DNA of 14,899 bases from Oscillospiraceae bacterium (GCA_029007475.1 JAQXHW010000117.1:1-14899); one strand, 5' to 3'; shown: positions 1 to 8,180, counted from the stretch's first letter. Notes: generated by a model not told the origin, from the sequence alone. A program made the numbers and translations.

Positions 1-510
1 CCTCACTACTTGGTTTTAGATGACAGCAAGCTTGAGGAAGACGGCAGATTTAAGATGAATCCTCCCTTGAGGTCAAGCGAGGACAGAGAAGCCCTAATAA
101 AAGGAATTAAAGACGGCACAGTTGATATGATTGCCACAGACCATGCGCCTCATTCCGAGGATGAAAAGGGCAGGGGGCTTGCAAAAAGTGCCATGGGTAT
201 TGTGGGACTTGAAACCGCTTTCCCGGTACTTTACACGAGGCTTGTAAAGACGGGTGTGCTCACACTGTCGGAGCTTGTTTCCCTTATGAGCGAAAAGCCT
301 GCAAAGAGATTTTCTTTAGAGAGCGGAATTGAAGTCGGCAAAAAGGCTCAGCTTACGGTCTTTGACTTAAACCGTGAATATGAGATTAACCCGGATGAAT
401 TTCTCACCATGGGCAGAGCTACTCCCTTTAAGGGAGAGAAAGTTTTCGGTAAATGTCTTTTTACCCTTTGCGGTGACAGGATAGCGTATAAGTCCGAAGA
501 AGTAAATTAG
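1..510 (+). CDS. pyrC: Dihydroorotase, C-terminal part (5' end outside window)
   Basis: This is the last 169 residues of dihydroorotase, which cyclises N-carbamoyl-aspartate to dihydroorotate in the cytoplasm (third step of UMP synthesis). The reading frame is open from base 1 and ends in TAG at 508-510. Its first residues (PHY) fit the conserved TPHH segment of the family. The signature IATDHAPH is encoded at 130-153, and its Asp (codon 139-141) is the family's catalytic and metal-site aspartate. The C-terminal stretch LTVFDLNREYEINPDEF is typical of the small beta domain of amidohydrolases. Class I enzymes usually have about 425 residues, so roughly 60% of the gene lies upstream. carB follows 59 bases later on the same strand, which supports pyrC rather than a hydantoinase or allantoinase. 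The true start is not visible. Confidence 0.95.
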   Translation, partial: PHYLVLDDSKLEEDGRFKMNPPLRSSEDREALIKGIKDGTVDMIATDHAPHSEDEKGRGLAKSAMGIVGLETAFPVLYTRLVKTGVLTLSELVSLMSEKPAKRFSLESGIEVGKKAQLTVFDLNREYEINPDEFLTMGRATPFKGEKVFGKCLFTLCGDRIAYKSEEVN

Positions 511-512
511 GT

Positions 513-569
513 TATAATTAAAATAATATAAAGAGATTACCTTGCAAAAAGCAAGAAAGGAGACCAGTT
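513..569 (+). other. pyrC-carB spacer with small hairpin and carB ribosome binding site
   Basis: This AT-rich spacer carries a small inverted repeat, CTTGC-AAAAA-GCAAG at 541-555, directly ahead of the AAGGAGA ribosome binding site at 557-563 that sets the carB start at 570. A TATAAT hexamer occurs at 513-518 but has no acceptable -35 partner, so I do not call a promoter. The hairpin is too weak to call a terminator, and its role, if any, is unknown. Confidence 0.4.
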
Positions 570-3500
570 ATGGCAAAAAGAACAGATATTAAGAAAATAC
601 TTATCATCGGCTCAGGTCCTATTATTATCGGACAGGCTGCTGAGTTCGACTACGCAGGCACACAGGCTTGTCTTGCCCTCAAGGAGGAGGGCTATGAGGT
701 TGTGCTTTGCAACTCGAACCCTGCAACAATCATGACAGATACCACAATCGCCGACAAGGTTTATATGGAGCCTCTCACCTTAGAGTATGTAGCACGGATT
801 CTCCGCTATGAGAGACCCGACGCTATTATCCCCGGTATCGGCGGCCAGACAGGTCTTAACCTTGCAACCCAGCTTCAAAAGAAGGGTATTCTCGAGGAAT
901 GCGGAGTTGAGCTTTTAGGCACTTCCTCGGAGAGTATCGAAAGAGCCGAGGACAGAGAGCTTTTCAAGGAGCTTTGCGAGAGTATCAATGAGCCTGTTAT
1001 CCCCTCGGAAATCACCTACAACCTTGAGGAAGCTAAAAAGGCTGCCCTTAAGATTGGCTACCCTGTTGTTTTACGTCCTGCATTTACCTTAGGCGGCACA
1101 GGCGGCGGCTTTGCAAACAACGAGGAAGAGCTTGTTGAATTAGGCGTCAATGCTTTCAGGCTCTCTCCTGTATCTCAGGTGCTTATCGAAAAGAGCGTTA
1201 AGGGCTACAAGGAAATTGAGTTTGAGGTTATGCGCGACTCCAACGACCACGCAATCATGATTTGCGGTATGGAGAATATCGATCCCGTAGGTGTTCATAC
1301 AGGCGACTCCATGGTTGTTGCCCCTATTATGTCACTTAATGACCACGACTTCAATATGCTCAAAAACAGTGCTCTTAAAATTATTAAGGCTCTTAAAATC
1401 GAGGGTGGCTGCAACGTACAGTTTGCCTTAAACCCCACATCCTCTGAATACTATCTCATCGAGGTTAATCCCCGAGTTTCCCGTTCATCGGCTTTGGCTT
1501 CCAAGGCTTCAGGCTATCCTATCGCAAGAGTTACCGCCAAGATTGCGGTTGGTATGTCGCTTGAGGATATTGCAATTGCAAATACAAACGCTGCCTTTGA
1601 GCCTGACCTTGACTATGTAGTAGCTAAGCTGCCCCGTTTCCCCTTTGATAAATTCCCCACAGTTTCCAACGAGCTTTCTACTCAGATGAAAGCTACCGGC
1701 GAGGTTATGGGTATCGGTTCAACCCTTGAGGAGTGCTTGCTAAAATCGGTACGTTCTCTTGAGACCGGTGTTTGCCACTTCTATATGCCTAAATTTGATA
1801 ATATGTCTACCGAGGAAATTGAGGCCTATATCGCTAAGTTCCACGATGACAACTATTTCGGTATTGCTGAGCTTCTTCGCAGAGGTGCTACTATCGAAAA
1901 ACTCCACGAAATTACAGAAATCACAGAGCTGTTCCTTGAAAGCCTCAAGAAAATCGTTGACTATGAAGCAGTGCTTTCAGATAATGTAAACAACCTTGAA
2001 GTGTTCAAAGAAGCTAAGAAAATCGGCTTCTCGGATAAATATATTGCAAAGCTCTGGAACACTACCGACGACGAGATTTTTGCTCTTAGAAAGAGAGAAA
2101 ACATTTTCCCTGTTTACAGAATGGTTGATACCTGCCATACAGGCGCTTACATTCCTTACTTCTATTCAAGTTATTACGGTGAGAATAAATCTATCGTGAC
2201 CGACAGAAAGAAGACCATTGTTTTAGGCGCAGGTCCTATCCGTATCGGTCAGGGCGTTGAATTTGACTACTCCACCGTTCACGCAGTTTCTACTATCCGC
2301 AAATCCGGAATTGAGGCAATCATTATTAACAACAACCCCGAGACGGTTTCCACCGACTATACAACAGCCGACAAGCTCTACTTTGAGCCCCTCACCCCTG
2401 AGGATGTTATGAATGTAGTCGAGTTCGAGAAGGCTTATGAAGCCATCGCTTCTCTCGGCGGCCAGACAGCCATTAACCTTGCTGAGCCTATCGGCAGGAG
2501 AGGCGTTACCGTTATCGGTACCGACGTTGAAGCAATCGACAGAGCAGAGGACAGAAAGAGCTTCGAGAGAATCCTTCAGGAACTTAATATTCCTCAGCCC
2601 AAGGGCAACGCAGTAACCAATATTGAGGACGGTGTCCGCGCAGCCGCAGAAATCGGCTATCCCGTACTTGTTCGTCCCAGCTTCGTTTTAGGTGGCCGTG
2701 CAATGCAGATTGTTGCTAACGAGGAGCAGCTTAGAATGTACCTGAGAACTGCTGTTGAAATCGACGAGGACAAGCCTGTGCTTGTTGACAAGTACATCAT
2801 GGGTAAAGAGGTTGAGGTTGACGCAGTTTGCGACGGCCACGACGTCTTCGTAGCAGGTATTATGGAGCTTGTTGAGCGCACCGGTGTTCACTCAGGCGAC
2901 TCCATAAGCGTTTATCCCGCATTCAGTATTTCCGATAAGGTTAAGGGTACTATCCTCAGGTATGCTAAGAAATTAGGCTTAGGCCTTGGCATTGTAGGTC
3001 TTTACAATATTCAGTTCATTGTTGATAAGAACGAGGATGTGTTCATTATTGAGGTTAATCCCAGAAGCTCAAGAACAGTTCCCTTCCTCTCAAAAGCAAC
3101 AGGTTACAGCCTTGCCGATATCGCAACCAACGTAATCATGGGCAAGACTCTCAAGGAGCAGGGTATATTCACAATCTACCCTGACGAGAAAAAACGTTGG
3201 TATGTAAAGGTGCCTGTATTCTCCTTCAACAAGATTAAGGGACTTGACACCTACCTCTCACCCGAGATGAAGTCCACAGGTGAAGCTATCGGATACGATG
3301 ATAAGCTCAACAGAGCTATGTATAAGGCTATTCAGGCAGCAGGTATGACCGTTCAGAATTACGGTACTGTTCTCGCAACCATCGCCGATAAGGACAAGGA
3401 CGAGGCTCTGCCCCTTATCCGCCGCTTCTATAAGTTAGGCTTTAATATTGTTGCTACCGAGGGTACAGCAAACTTCTTTATTCAAAACGGAATTCGTACT

Positions 3501-3746
3501 CATAAAATGGGCAAGATTTCCGAAGGCTCTGAGGATATTCCCAAGGCAATCCGCAAGGGTCATATTGCTTATGTGATCAACACCAAGGACGTAGGCTCTA
3601 TGAGTCAGGCAACCGACGGCTATGAGATTCGTACCTGTGCTTCCGAAAATAACGTAACAATGTTCACCGCTCTCGATACAGTTCGAGTCCTCCTGGATGT
3701 ACTTGAGGAAACAACCCTTTCAATTTCTACTATTGACGCAGAATAA
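570..3746 (+). CDS. carB: Carbamoyl phosphate synthase, large (synthetase) subunit
   Basis: This 1058-residue protein makes carbamoyl phosphate from bicarbonate, two ATP and ammonia, the ammonia coming from glutamine hydrolysed by the small subunit CarA. The family's internal duplication is clear. IGSGPIIIGQAAEFDY lies near residues 13-28 and its counterpart LGAGPIRIGQGVEFDY near 552-567. Each is followed by an ATP-grasp domain with a conserved segment (LIEVNPRVSRSSALASK in the first half, IIEVNPRSSRTVPFLSK in the second). From about residue 930 (GTVLATIADKDK) runs the C-terminal MGS-like domain, which in the E. coli enzyme binds UMP and ornithine. Length is close to the 1073 residues of E. 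coli CarB. The start at 570 follows AAGGAGA at 557-563. carA is absent from the window and must lie upstream or elsewhere. No frameshift or missing key segment is seen. Confidence 0.98.
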   Translation: MAKRTDIKKILIIGSGPIIIGQAAEFDYAGTQACLALKEEGYEVVLCNSNPATIMTDTTIADKVYMEPLTLEYVARILRYERPDAIIPGIGGQTGLNLATQLQKKGILEECGVELLGTSSESIERAEDRELFKELCESINEPVIPSEITYNLEEAKKAALKIGYPVVLRPAFTLGGTGGGFANNEEELVELGVNAFRLSPVSQVLIEKSVKGYKEIEFEVMRDSNDHAIMICGMENIDPVGVHTGDSMVVAPIMSLNDHDFNMLKNSALKIIKALKIEGGCNVQFALNPTSSEYYLIEVNPRVSRSSALASKASGYPIARVTAKIAVGMSLEDIAIANTNAAFEPDLDYVVAKLPRFPFDKFPTVSNELSTQMKATGEVMGIGSTLEECLLKSVRSLETGVCHFYMPKFDNMSTEEIEAYIAKFHDDNYFGIAELLRRGATIEKLHEITEITELFLESLKKIVDYEAVLSDNVNNLEVFKEAKKIGFSDKYIAKLWNTTDDEIFALRKRENIFPVYRMVDTCHTGAYIPYFYSSYYGENKSIVTDRKKTIVLGAGPIRIGQGVEFDYSTVHAVSTIRKSGIEAIIINNNPETVSTDYTTADKLYFEPLTPEDVMNVVEFEKAYEAIASLGGQTAINLAEPIGRRGVTVIGTDVEAIDRAEDRKSFERILQELNIPQPKGNAVTNIEDGVRAAAEIGYPVLVRPSFVLGGRAMQIVANEEQLRMYLRTAVEIDEDKPVLVDKYIMGKEVEVDAVCDGHDVFVAGIMELVERTGVHSGDSISVYPAFSISDKVKGTILRYAKKLGLGLGIVGLYNIQFIVDKNEDVFIIEVNPRSSRTVPFLSKATGYSLADIATNVIMGKTLKEQGIFTIYPDEKKRWYVKVPVFSFNKIKGLDTYLSPEMKSTGEAIGYDDKLNRAMYKAIQAAGMTVQNYGTVLATIADKDKDEALPLIRRFYKLGFNIVATEGTANFFIQNGIRTHKMGKISEGSEDIPKAIRKGHIAYVINTKDVGSMSQATDGYEIRTCASENNVTMFTALDTVRVLLDVLEETTLSISTIDAE

Positions 3747-3761
3747 TTGGAGAGTTTAGTA

Positions 3762-4496
3762 ATGAAACAGAGTGTTTTTAGAATAATAACTAACGAAAAA
3801 ATCGCTAAAGATGTTTTCAAGATGACCCTAAAGGGTGATTGCTCGGATATTACAAAAAGCGGTCAGTTCGTTAATATCAAGCTCGAGGGCTTCTATTTGC
3901 GCCGTCCTATCTCCGTTTGCGAGGTAGAGGGCGATATCCTTACCCTTATCTACAAGGTAGTGGGTAAGGGTACAGAGGCTATGAGCAAGATGTGCGCTTG
4001 TGAAGAGCTTGATATCTTGACCGGACTCGGCAACGGCTACAGCCTCGAGGAGAGCGGCGAAAGACCTCTCCTTATCGGCGGCGGCGTTGGCGTACCTCCT
4101 ATGTATGAGCTTGCAAAAAGGCTCAAAAAAGAGGGCAGGAGCGTTTCCGTTATTTTAGGCTTTAATAAGGCTGAAGAAATCTTCTATGAGGATGAATTTA
4201 AGGCCTTGGGCTGTGATACTTTCGTTGCAACTGTTGACGGAAGTGTCGGGGCAAAAGGCTTTGTCACAGACGTTATGAAAAATCTTGACGACTATACCTA
4301 TGTCTATACCTGCGGTCCTGAGCCAATGCTGAAGGCTGTCTGGGGTGAGGCTAAAACCTCGGGACAGTTTAGCTTTGAGGAACGTATGGGCTGCGGCTTC
4401 GGAGCTTGTATGGGCTGCTCCTGCAAGACCAAGTACGGCAATAAGAGAATTTGCAGGGAAGGTCCCGTTTTAGTTAAGGAGGAGATTATATGGTGA
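3762..4496 (+). CDS. pyrK: Dihydroorotate dehydrogenase B, electron transfer subunit (FAD/2Fe-2S)
   Basis: PyrK passes electrons from dihydroorotate oxidised by PyrD through a [2Fe-2S] cluster and FAD to NAD+. The 244-residue protein has the ferredoxin-reductase-like order: a flavin-binding RPIS motif at residues 48-51, a glycine-rich nucleotide-binding segment (IGGGVGVPPMYELA) near 105-118, and a cysteine set at C211, C216, C219 and C231 (C-x4-C-x2-C-x11-C) that fits the PyrK iron-sulfur site. An in-frame TTG at 3747 directly abuts the carB stop, but ATG at 3762 is preferred because GGAGAG at 3749-3754 sits seven bases before it and homologs begin with a comparable short segment. The gene starts 15 bases after carB and overlaps pyrD by seven bases, as expected for subunits of one heterotetramer. 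Confidence 0.96.
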   Translation: MKQSVFRIITNEKIAKDVFKMTLKGDCSDITKSGQFVNIKLEGFYLRRPISVCEVEGDILTLIYKVVGKGTEAMSKMCACEELDILTGLGNGYSLEESGERPLLIGGGVGVPPMYELAKRLKKEGRSVSVILGFNKAEEIFYEDEFKALGCDTFVATVDGSVGAKGFVTDVMKNLDDYTYVYTCGPEPMLKAVWGEAKTSGQFSFEERMGCGFGACMGCSCKTKYGNKRICREGPVLVKEEIIW

Positions 4497-5407
4497 ATAC
4501 AAAAGTAAATCTCTCCGGCATGGAAATGGATAATCCCATAGTACCCGCAAGCGGTACCTTCGGCTACGGCTATGAATTTGCCGATCTTTACGATATCAAT
4601 ATATTAGGCTCATTCTCGTTTAAGGGTACAACCTTAGAGCCTCGCTTCGGTAATCCTACTCCCAGAATCGCGGAAACTCCCATGGGTATGATTAACGCAG
4701 TCGGACTCCAAAACCCCGGTGTCGACAAGGTTATATCCGAGGAATTGCCTAAGCTTAGAAAGGTTTTCAGAAAAAAAGTTATTGCAAATATCAGCGGCTT
4801 CTGTGTTGAGGAATATGTAGAATGCTGTAAAAAGATTGATAAAGAGGAACAGGTGGGTATCATTGAGATTAACATAAGCTGTCCCAACGTACACGGCGGC
4901 GGTATGGCTTTGGGTACCTCTCCCGAAATGGCGGCTGAGATTACGAGAGCGGTTAAGGCTGTTACCTCAAAGCCTGTTTATATCAAGCTCACCCCAAATG
5001 TTACAAGCATTGTTCCCATAGCCAAGGCTTGTGAGGAAGCAGGCGCAGACGGTATTTCTCTCTGCAACACCTTCCTCGGCATGAGAATTGACCTTAAAAC
5101 AAGAAAGCCCATAATCGCAAATAAAATGGGCGGCTTTTCGGGTCCTGCAATTTTCCCTCAGGCACTAAGACTTGTCTACCAGGTGTACGAGGCAGTAAGT
5201 ATTCCCATTATGGGTATCGGCGGTGTAGCTACTGCCGAGGATGTAATTGAGATGATGCTTGCAGGCGCAACTGCGGTGCAGGTAGGCGCTCAGAACTTAG
5301 TTGACCCCTATGTTTGCCGTGATATCATCGAGGATTTACCGCGCGTTATGGAAAAGTACGGTATTACTAATTTATCAGATATTATAGGAGGTGCCCACAA
5401 TGGGTAA
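4490..5407 (+). CDS. pyrD: Dihydroorotate dehydrogenase B, catalytic subunit (class 1B)
   Basis: This FMN enzyme of 305 residues oxidises dihydroorotate to orotate. The signature EINISCPNV contains the class 1 catalytic cysteine, here C131; class 2 quinone-linked enzymes have serine at that place. The N-terminal ASGTFGYGYE and the C-terminal phosphate-binding IMGIGGVATAEDVIEMMLAGA and VQVGA segments match the TIM-barrel FMN site. The adjacent pyrK identifies it as class 1B (NAD-dependent) rather than the fumarate-dependent 1A type. The start ATG at 4490 lies inside the end of pyrK, with a TAAGGAGGAG ribosome binding site at 4476-4485, and the stop lies inside the start of pyrF. Both overlaps suggest translational coupling. 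Size and motifs are ordinary for the family. Confidence 0.97.
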   Translation: MVNTKVNLSGMEMDNPIVPASGTFGYGYEFADLYDINILGSFSFKGTTLEPRFGNPTPRIAETPMGMINAVGLQNPGVDKVISEELPKLRKVFRKKVIANISGFCVEEYVECCKKIDKEEQVGIIEINISCPNVHGGGMALGTSPEMAAEITRAVKAVTSKPVYIKLTPNVTSIVPIAKACEEAGADGISLCNTFLGMRIDLKTRKPIIANKMGGFSGPAIFPQALRLVYQVYEAVSIPIMGIGGVATAEDVIEMMLAGATAVQVGAQNLVDPYVCRDIIEDLPRVMEKYGITNLSDIIGGAHNG

Positions 5408-6098
5408 GGATGTTATTGTAGCTTGCGATTTCGCAGGCAAAGAGCAGTGCATGGCTTTTCTTGATAAGTTCACGGACTGCAAGCCTTTCGTTAAAATCGG
5501 TATGGAGCTGTTTTATTCCGCAGGTCCCGAGATTGTAAGGGATATTAAAGCAAGAGGACACAAGATTTTCCTCGACCTAAAGCTTCACGATATCCCCAAC
5601 ACAGTTATGAAGTCCATGGCTGTACTCTCAAATTTAGATGTCGATATGACCAACCTCCACGCAGCCGGTACAAAGGCTATGATGGAAGCCGCAATTAAAG
5701 GCTTAACCCGCGAGGACGGCACAAGACCCATCTTAATTGCCGTTACCCAGCTTACCTCGACAAGTGAGGAAGCTATGAAAGAGGACCTTCTCATTGACGC
5801 ACCTATGGACGAGGTGGTTATGCACTACGCAGAGAACGCAAAGGTTGCAGGCCTTGACGGCGTTGTTTGCTCTCCCTTAGAGGCCGGTAAGGTGCATAAC
5901 AGATGCGGCGATAGCTTCGTAACAGTTACCCCGGGCGTTCGTTTTGCTGACGGCGAGGTAGGCGACCAAAAGAGAGTTACTACCCCAGAAAAGGCAAAGG
6001 AATTAGGCTCTGACTATATTGTTGTAGGCAGACCTATCACCGCTGCCGAGGACCCCGTTGCCGCTTATAAGAGATGCGTAGCTGAGTTTGTCGGCTAA
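5400..6098 (+). CDS. pyrF: Orotidine 5'-phosphate decarboxylase
   Basis: This cytoplasmic TIM-barrel enzyme decarboxylates OMP to UMP, the last step of the pathway. The 232-residue protein has the family signature FLDLKLHDIPNTV, giving the catalytic charged set D59, K61 and D64. It also has the phosphate-binding end segment VVGRPITAAEDP. Length is close to the roughly 239 residues of Bacillus subtilis PyrF. A GTG at 5391 is possible in frame, but ATG at 5400 is chosen because AGGAGGT at 5386-5392 lies seven bases upstream and would overlap the GTG. The start codon overlaps the pyrD stop (ATGGGTAA, eight shared bases), so translation is probably coupled. A 41-base gap with its own ribosome binding site follows before pyrE. 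Confidence 0.97.
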   Translation: MGKDVIVACDFAGKEQCMAFLDKFTDCKPFVKIGMELFYSAGPEIVRDIKARGHKIFLDLKLHDIPNTVMKSMAVLSNLDVDMTNLHAAGTKAMMEAAIKGLTREDGTRPILIAVTQLTSTSEEAMKEDLLIDAPMDEVVMHYAENAKVAGLDGVVCSPLEAGKVHNRCGDSFVTVTPGVRFADGEVGDQKRVTTPEKAKELGSDYIVVGRPITAAEDPVAAYKRCVAEFVG

Positions 6099-6139
6099 GG
6101 GAAAATACATAAACGGATACAGAGAAAGGATTTGTAATT

Positions 6140-6769
6140 ATGGAAAAAAGAGTAGCAAAAGCATTACTTGAAATAAAGGCAGTATTTCTCAGACCTGATG
6201 AGCCCTTTATTTGGGCAAGCGGTATAAAGAGCCCTATTTACTGCGATAACAGACTCATACTTACTGCTCCCGAAGCAAGAAAGGTAGTCGAGCAGGCAAT
6301 TGCCGATAAGGTCATGGAGGAGTATCCCGAGGTAGAGGTGCTTATGGGTACTTCCACCGCAGGTATCGCTCATGCAGCTATTGCCGCAAGCATTCTCGAT
6401 ATGCCCATGGGTTATGTAAGAGGTTCCGCAAAGGACCACGGCAGACAGAATAAAATTGAGGGCAGACTTCTCCCCGGTCAGAAGGTAGTTGTAATTGAGG
6501 ACCTTATCTCCACCGGCGGAAGCGTTATCGATGTTGTTGATGCTCTCAGAGAGGCCGGCGCAGAGGTACTCGGCATCGTTTCAATCTTCACCTACGGTAT
6601 GCAGAAGGGCCTCGACAGACTCGCCGCCGCTAATGTTAAGAATGTAAGCCTTACCAATCTTGACGCAGTAGCCGCCGAGGCTGCTGAGAGCGGTTACATC
6701 AAGCCTGAGGATGTAGACAGATTGATTAAATTCCGCAACAATCCCTCCGATGAGAGCTGGATTGGCTAA
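6140..6769 (+). CDS. pyrE: Orotate phosphoribosyltransferase
   Basis: This enzyme joins orotate to PRPP to give OMP, the substrate of PyrF encoded just upstream. The 209-residue protein carries the PRPP-binding loop VVVIEDLISTGGS with the acidic pair E120-D121, and the catalytic-loop lysine context GSAKDHGRQNKIEG near residue 95. FIWASGIKSPIYCDNR near residues 24-39 is the typical N-terminal orotate/PRPP contact segment. AGAAAGGA at 6121-6128 stands ahead of the ATG, with a rather long spacer. The order pyrF-pyrE and the common strand fit one transcription unit. Nothing is missing compared with typical bacterial PyrE of about 210 residues. Confidence 0.97.
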   Translation: MEKRVAKALLEIKAVFLRPDEPFIWASGIKSPIYCDNRLILTAPEARKVVEQAIADKVMEEYPEVEVLMGTSTAGIAHAAIAASILDMPMGYVRGSAKDHGRQNKIEGRLLPGQKVVVIEDLISTGGSVIDVVDALREAGAEVLGIVSIFTYGMQKGLDRLAAANVKNVSLTNLDAVAAEAAESGYIKPEDVDRLIKFRNNPSDESWIG

Positions 6770-6785
6770 GAGTTTTATAAATCAC

Positions 6786-6821
6786 AGCGAAGCCTGTGGC
6801 AAGTAAGCGGCGGGCTTTGCT
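6786..6821 (+). other. Intergenic hairpin between pyrE and pyrB
   Basis: The arms AGCGAAGCC (6786-6794) and GGCTTTGCT (6813-6821) can pair over nine bases with one G-U, and wobble pairs can extend this inward to about 12. A T-rich run (AGTTTTGTTTT) begins about 14 bases after the stem, too far away for a standard intrinsic terminator. It may be a processing or stability hairpin or a weak attenuator that lowers pyrB expression relative to pyrE. I do not see the anti-terminator alternative or the PyrR binding loop known from other Firmicutes. Confidence 0.4.
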
Positions 6822-6889
6822 CAAACCATATAATAGTTTTGTTTTAAGTGAACAAACTTCTTGATTTCATTTATTCAGGAGGTAAAAGT

Positions 6890-7987
6890 ATGAATGGATT
6901 AATTGATATTGCTGAGCTTTCTATTGAGGAGCTTGACTCATTAATGGCTGTTGCCGAGGATATTATAGAAAATCCCGAGAAATATCAGGATAGCTGTAAG
7001 CACAAGAAATTAGCTACCCTTTTCTTTGAGCCATCAACCCGCACAAGGCTTTCCTTTGAGGCGGCTATGCACGAGTTAGGCGGCTCGGTTATAGGCTTCA
7101 GCGACGGCGACAATTCCTCTGCCGTAAAGGGAGAGAGCGTTGCCGATACCGCAAGAGTTGTAGGCTGTTATGCGGACATTATTGCGATGCGCCACTTTAT
7201 CGAGGGCGCTCCCTTTGTAGCTGACCGCAACTGCGCCGTACCTGTTATTAACGCAGGAGACGGCGGACACAATCACCCCACACAGACTCTCGCCGATTTG
7301 CTTACTATTAAGCGTGAAAAGGGCAGACTTAATAACTTAACCGTTGGATTTTGCGGTGACCTTAAATACGGACGTACAGTGCATTCCCTCTGCACCGCCC
7401 TATCAAGATATCAGGGTATTAAATTTGTATTTATTGCTCCAAAGGAATTAAAAATCCCCAGCTATCTTATTTACGAGGTAATCGAGAAAAACGGTATCGA
7501 GTATGTTGAGTGTGATAATCTTGAGGAAGCAATGCCTGAGCTTGATATTCTCTATATGACTCGCGTACAGGGTGAGCGTTTTGAGGATAAGGCAGAGTAT
7601 GAACGTCTCAAGGATAGCTACATCTTAACAATGGATAAAATGGCGCACGCCAAAGAGGATATGATTGTTTTACATCCTCTGCCCAGGGTAAATGAAATCT
7701 CAACCCAGGTTGATTATGACCCCCGTGCCTGCTACTTTAAGCAGGTATTAAACGGAAAGTATATGCGAATGGCTCTTATCTTGAAGCTCTTAGGCTCAGC
7801 TACTAAGGGAATAAGCGCCGACGCAGTACGCCCAACTCCACTTACTGACGACGCAAACGGCGAATGTAAGTGTCAGAATACCAAGTGCATTACTCACACC
7901 GAGCAGGAGCTGCAGCAGGCATTTAAGCTGGTTGATAAGGATATGAATATCCTGCGCTGTAAGTACTGCGAAACAAGAGCAAAGTAA
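6890..7987 (+). CDS. pyrB: Aspartate carbamoyltransferase with fused PyrI-type zinc domain
   Basis: This enzyme condenses carbamoyl phosphate with aspartate, the committed step of the pathway. Residues 1 to about 310 form the catalytic chain: FFEPSTRTRLSF (carbamoyl phosphate loop, S49-T50-R51-T52-R53), GDGGHNHPTQTLADLL, and HPLPRVNEI (H262 to R266). After a linker of roughly 15 residues comes a short tail with C328-x4-C333-x23-C357-x2-C360 inside CQNTKCITH and LRCKYCE. This is the same spacing as the zinc cysteines 109, 114, 138 and 141 of E. coli PyrI. The PyrI nucleotide-binding domain (about 100 residues) is absent, so the protein has 365 residues instead of the more than 500 of full PyrB-PyrI fusions. 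ATG 6890 is chosen over GTG 6848 because AGGAGG at 6877-6882 lies seven bases before it. Lack of CTP/ATP control is inferred. Confidence 0.96.
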   Translation: MNGLIDIAELSIEELDSLMAVAEDIIENPEKYQDSCKHKKLATLFFEPSTRTRLSFEAAMHELGGSVIGFSDGDNSSAVKGESVADTARVVGCYADIIAMRHFIEGAPFVADRNCAVPVINAGDGGHNHPTQTLADLLTIKREKGRLNNLTVGFCGDLKYGRTVHSLCTALSRYQGIKFVFIAPKELKIPSYLIYEVIEKNGIEYVECDNLEEAMPELDILYMTRVQGERFEDKAEYERLKDSYILTMDKMAHAKEDMIVLHPLPRVNEISTQVDYDPRACYFKQVLNGKYMRMALILKLLGSATKGISADAVRPTPLTDDANGECKCQNTKCITHTEQELQQAFKLVDKDMNILRCKYCETRAK

Positions 7988-8001
7988 ATACCGCTAAATA
8001 A

Positions 8002-8047
8002 ACAGCCGTCTATGGTCAAAATCCATAGGCGGCTGTGATTATTTTTT
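8002..8047 (+). terminator. Rho-independent terminator after pyrB
   Basis: A 14-bp stem pairs ACAGCCGTCTATGG (8002-8015) with CCATAGGCGGCTGT (8023-8036), with one G-U pair and a seven-base loop. It is followed by GATTATTTTTT. It lies 14 bases after the pyrB stop and marks the end of the pyrimidine cluster. Confidence 0.92.
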
Positions 8048-8140
8048 GTCCATTATATTTGCGGTTTTTAATGTTGCTTCAAATATTTTAATATCAATTC
8101 AGCTTTATTTTTAGCAGCCGATTGATACTGAGAATTTAGA

Positions 8141-8180
8141 AAATCGAAGAAAATCGAAGAAAATCAGAGAAAATTAAAGA
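8141..8180 (+). repeat. Phased 10-bp tandem repeat upstream of the ctsR promoter
   Basis: Four consecutive 10-base units read AAATCGAAGA, AAATCGAAGA, AAATCAGAGA and AAATTAAAGA. The first two are identical and the others differ at two positions each. A period of about one helical turn with A-runs suggests intrinsic curvature. Read as seven plus three bases (AATCGAA-GAA), the units also resemble degenerate CtsR heptads, whose boxes use the same 10-base period. Either reading is inference; the repeat itself is plain in the sequence. Confidence 0.75.

Noticed and set aside
513..518. TATAAT ahead of carB as a promoter
   Set aside because: No -35-like hexamer lies 15-19 bases upstream, and the gene sits inside a tight same-strand cluster.
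4588..4894. Antisense open frames opposite pyrD (and similar ones opposite carB, pyrF, pyrE, pyrB and clpC)
   Set aside because: They lie opposite strongly conserved coding sequence, lack ribosome binding sites, and have low-complexity Ser/Thr-rich products typical of shadow frames.
6829..6834. TATAAT ahead of pyrB as a promoter
   Set aside because: The -10 is perfect, but the sequence about 17 bases upstream has no resemblance to TTGACA and is part of the hairpin arm.
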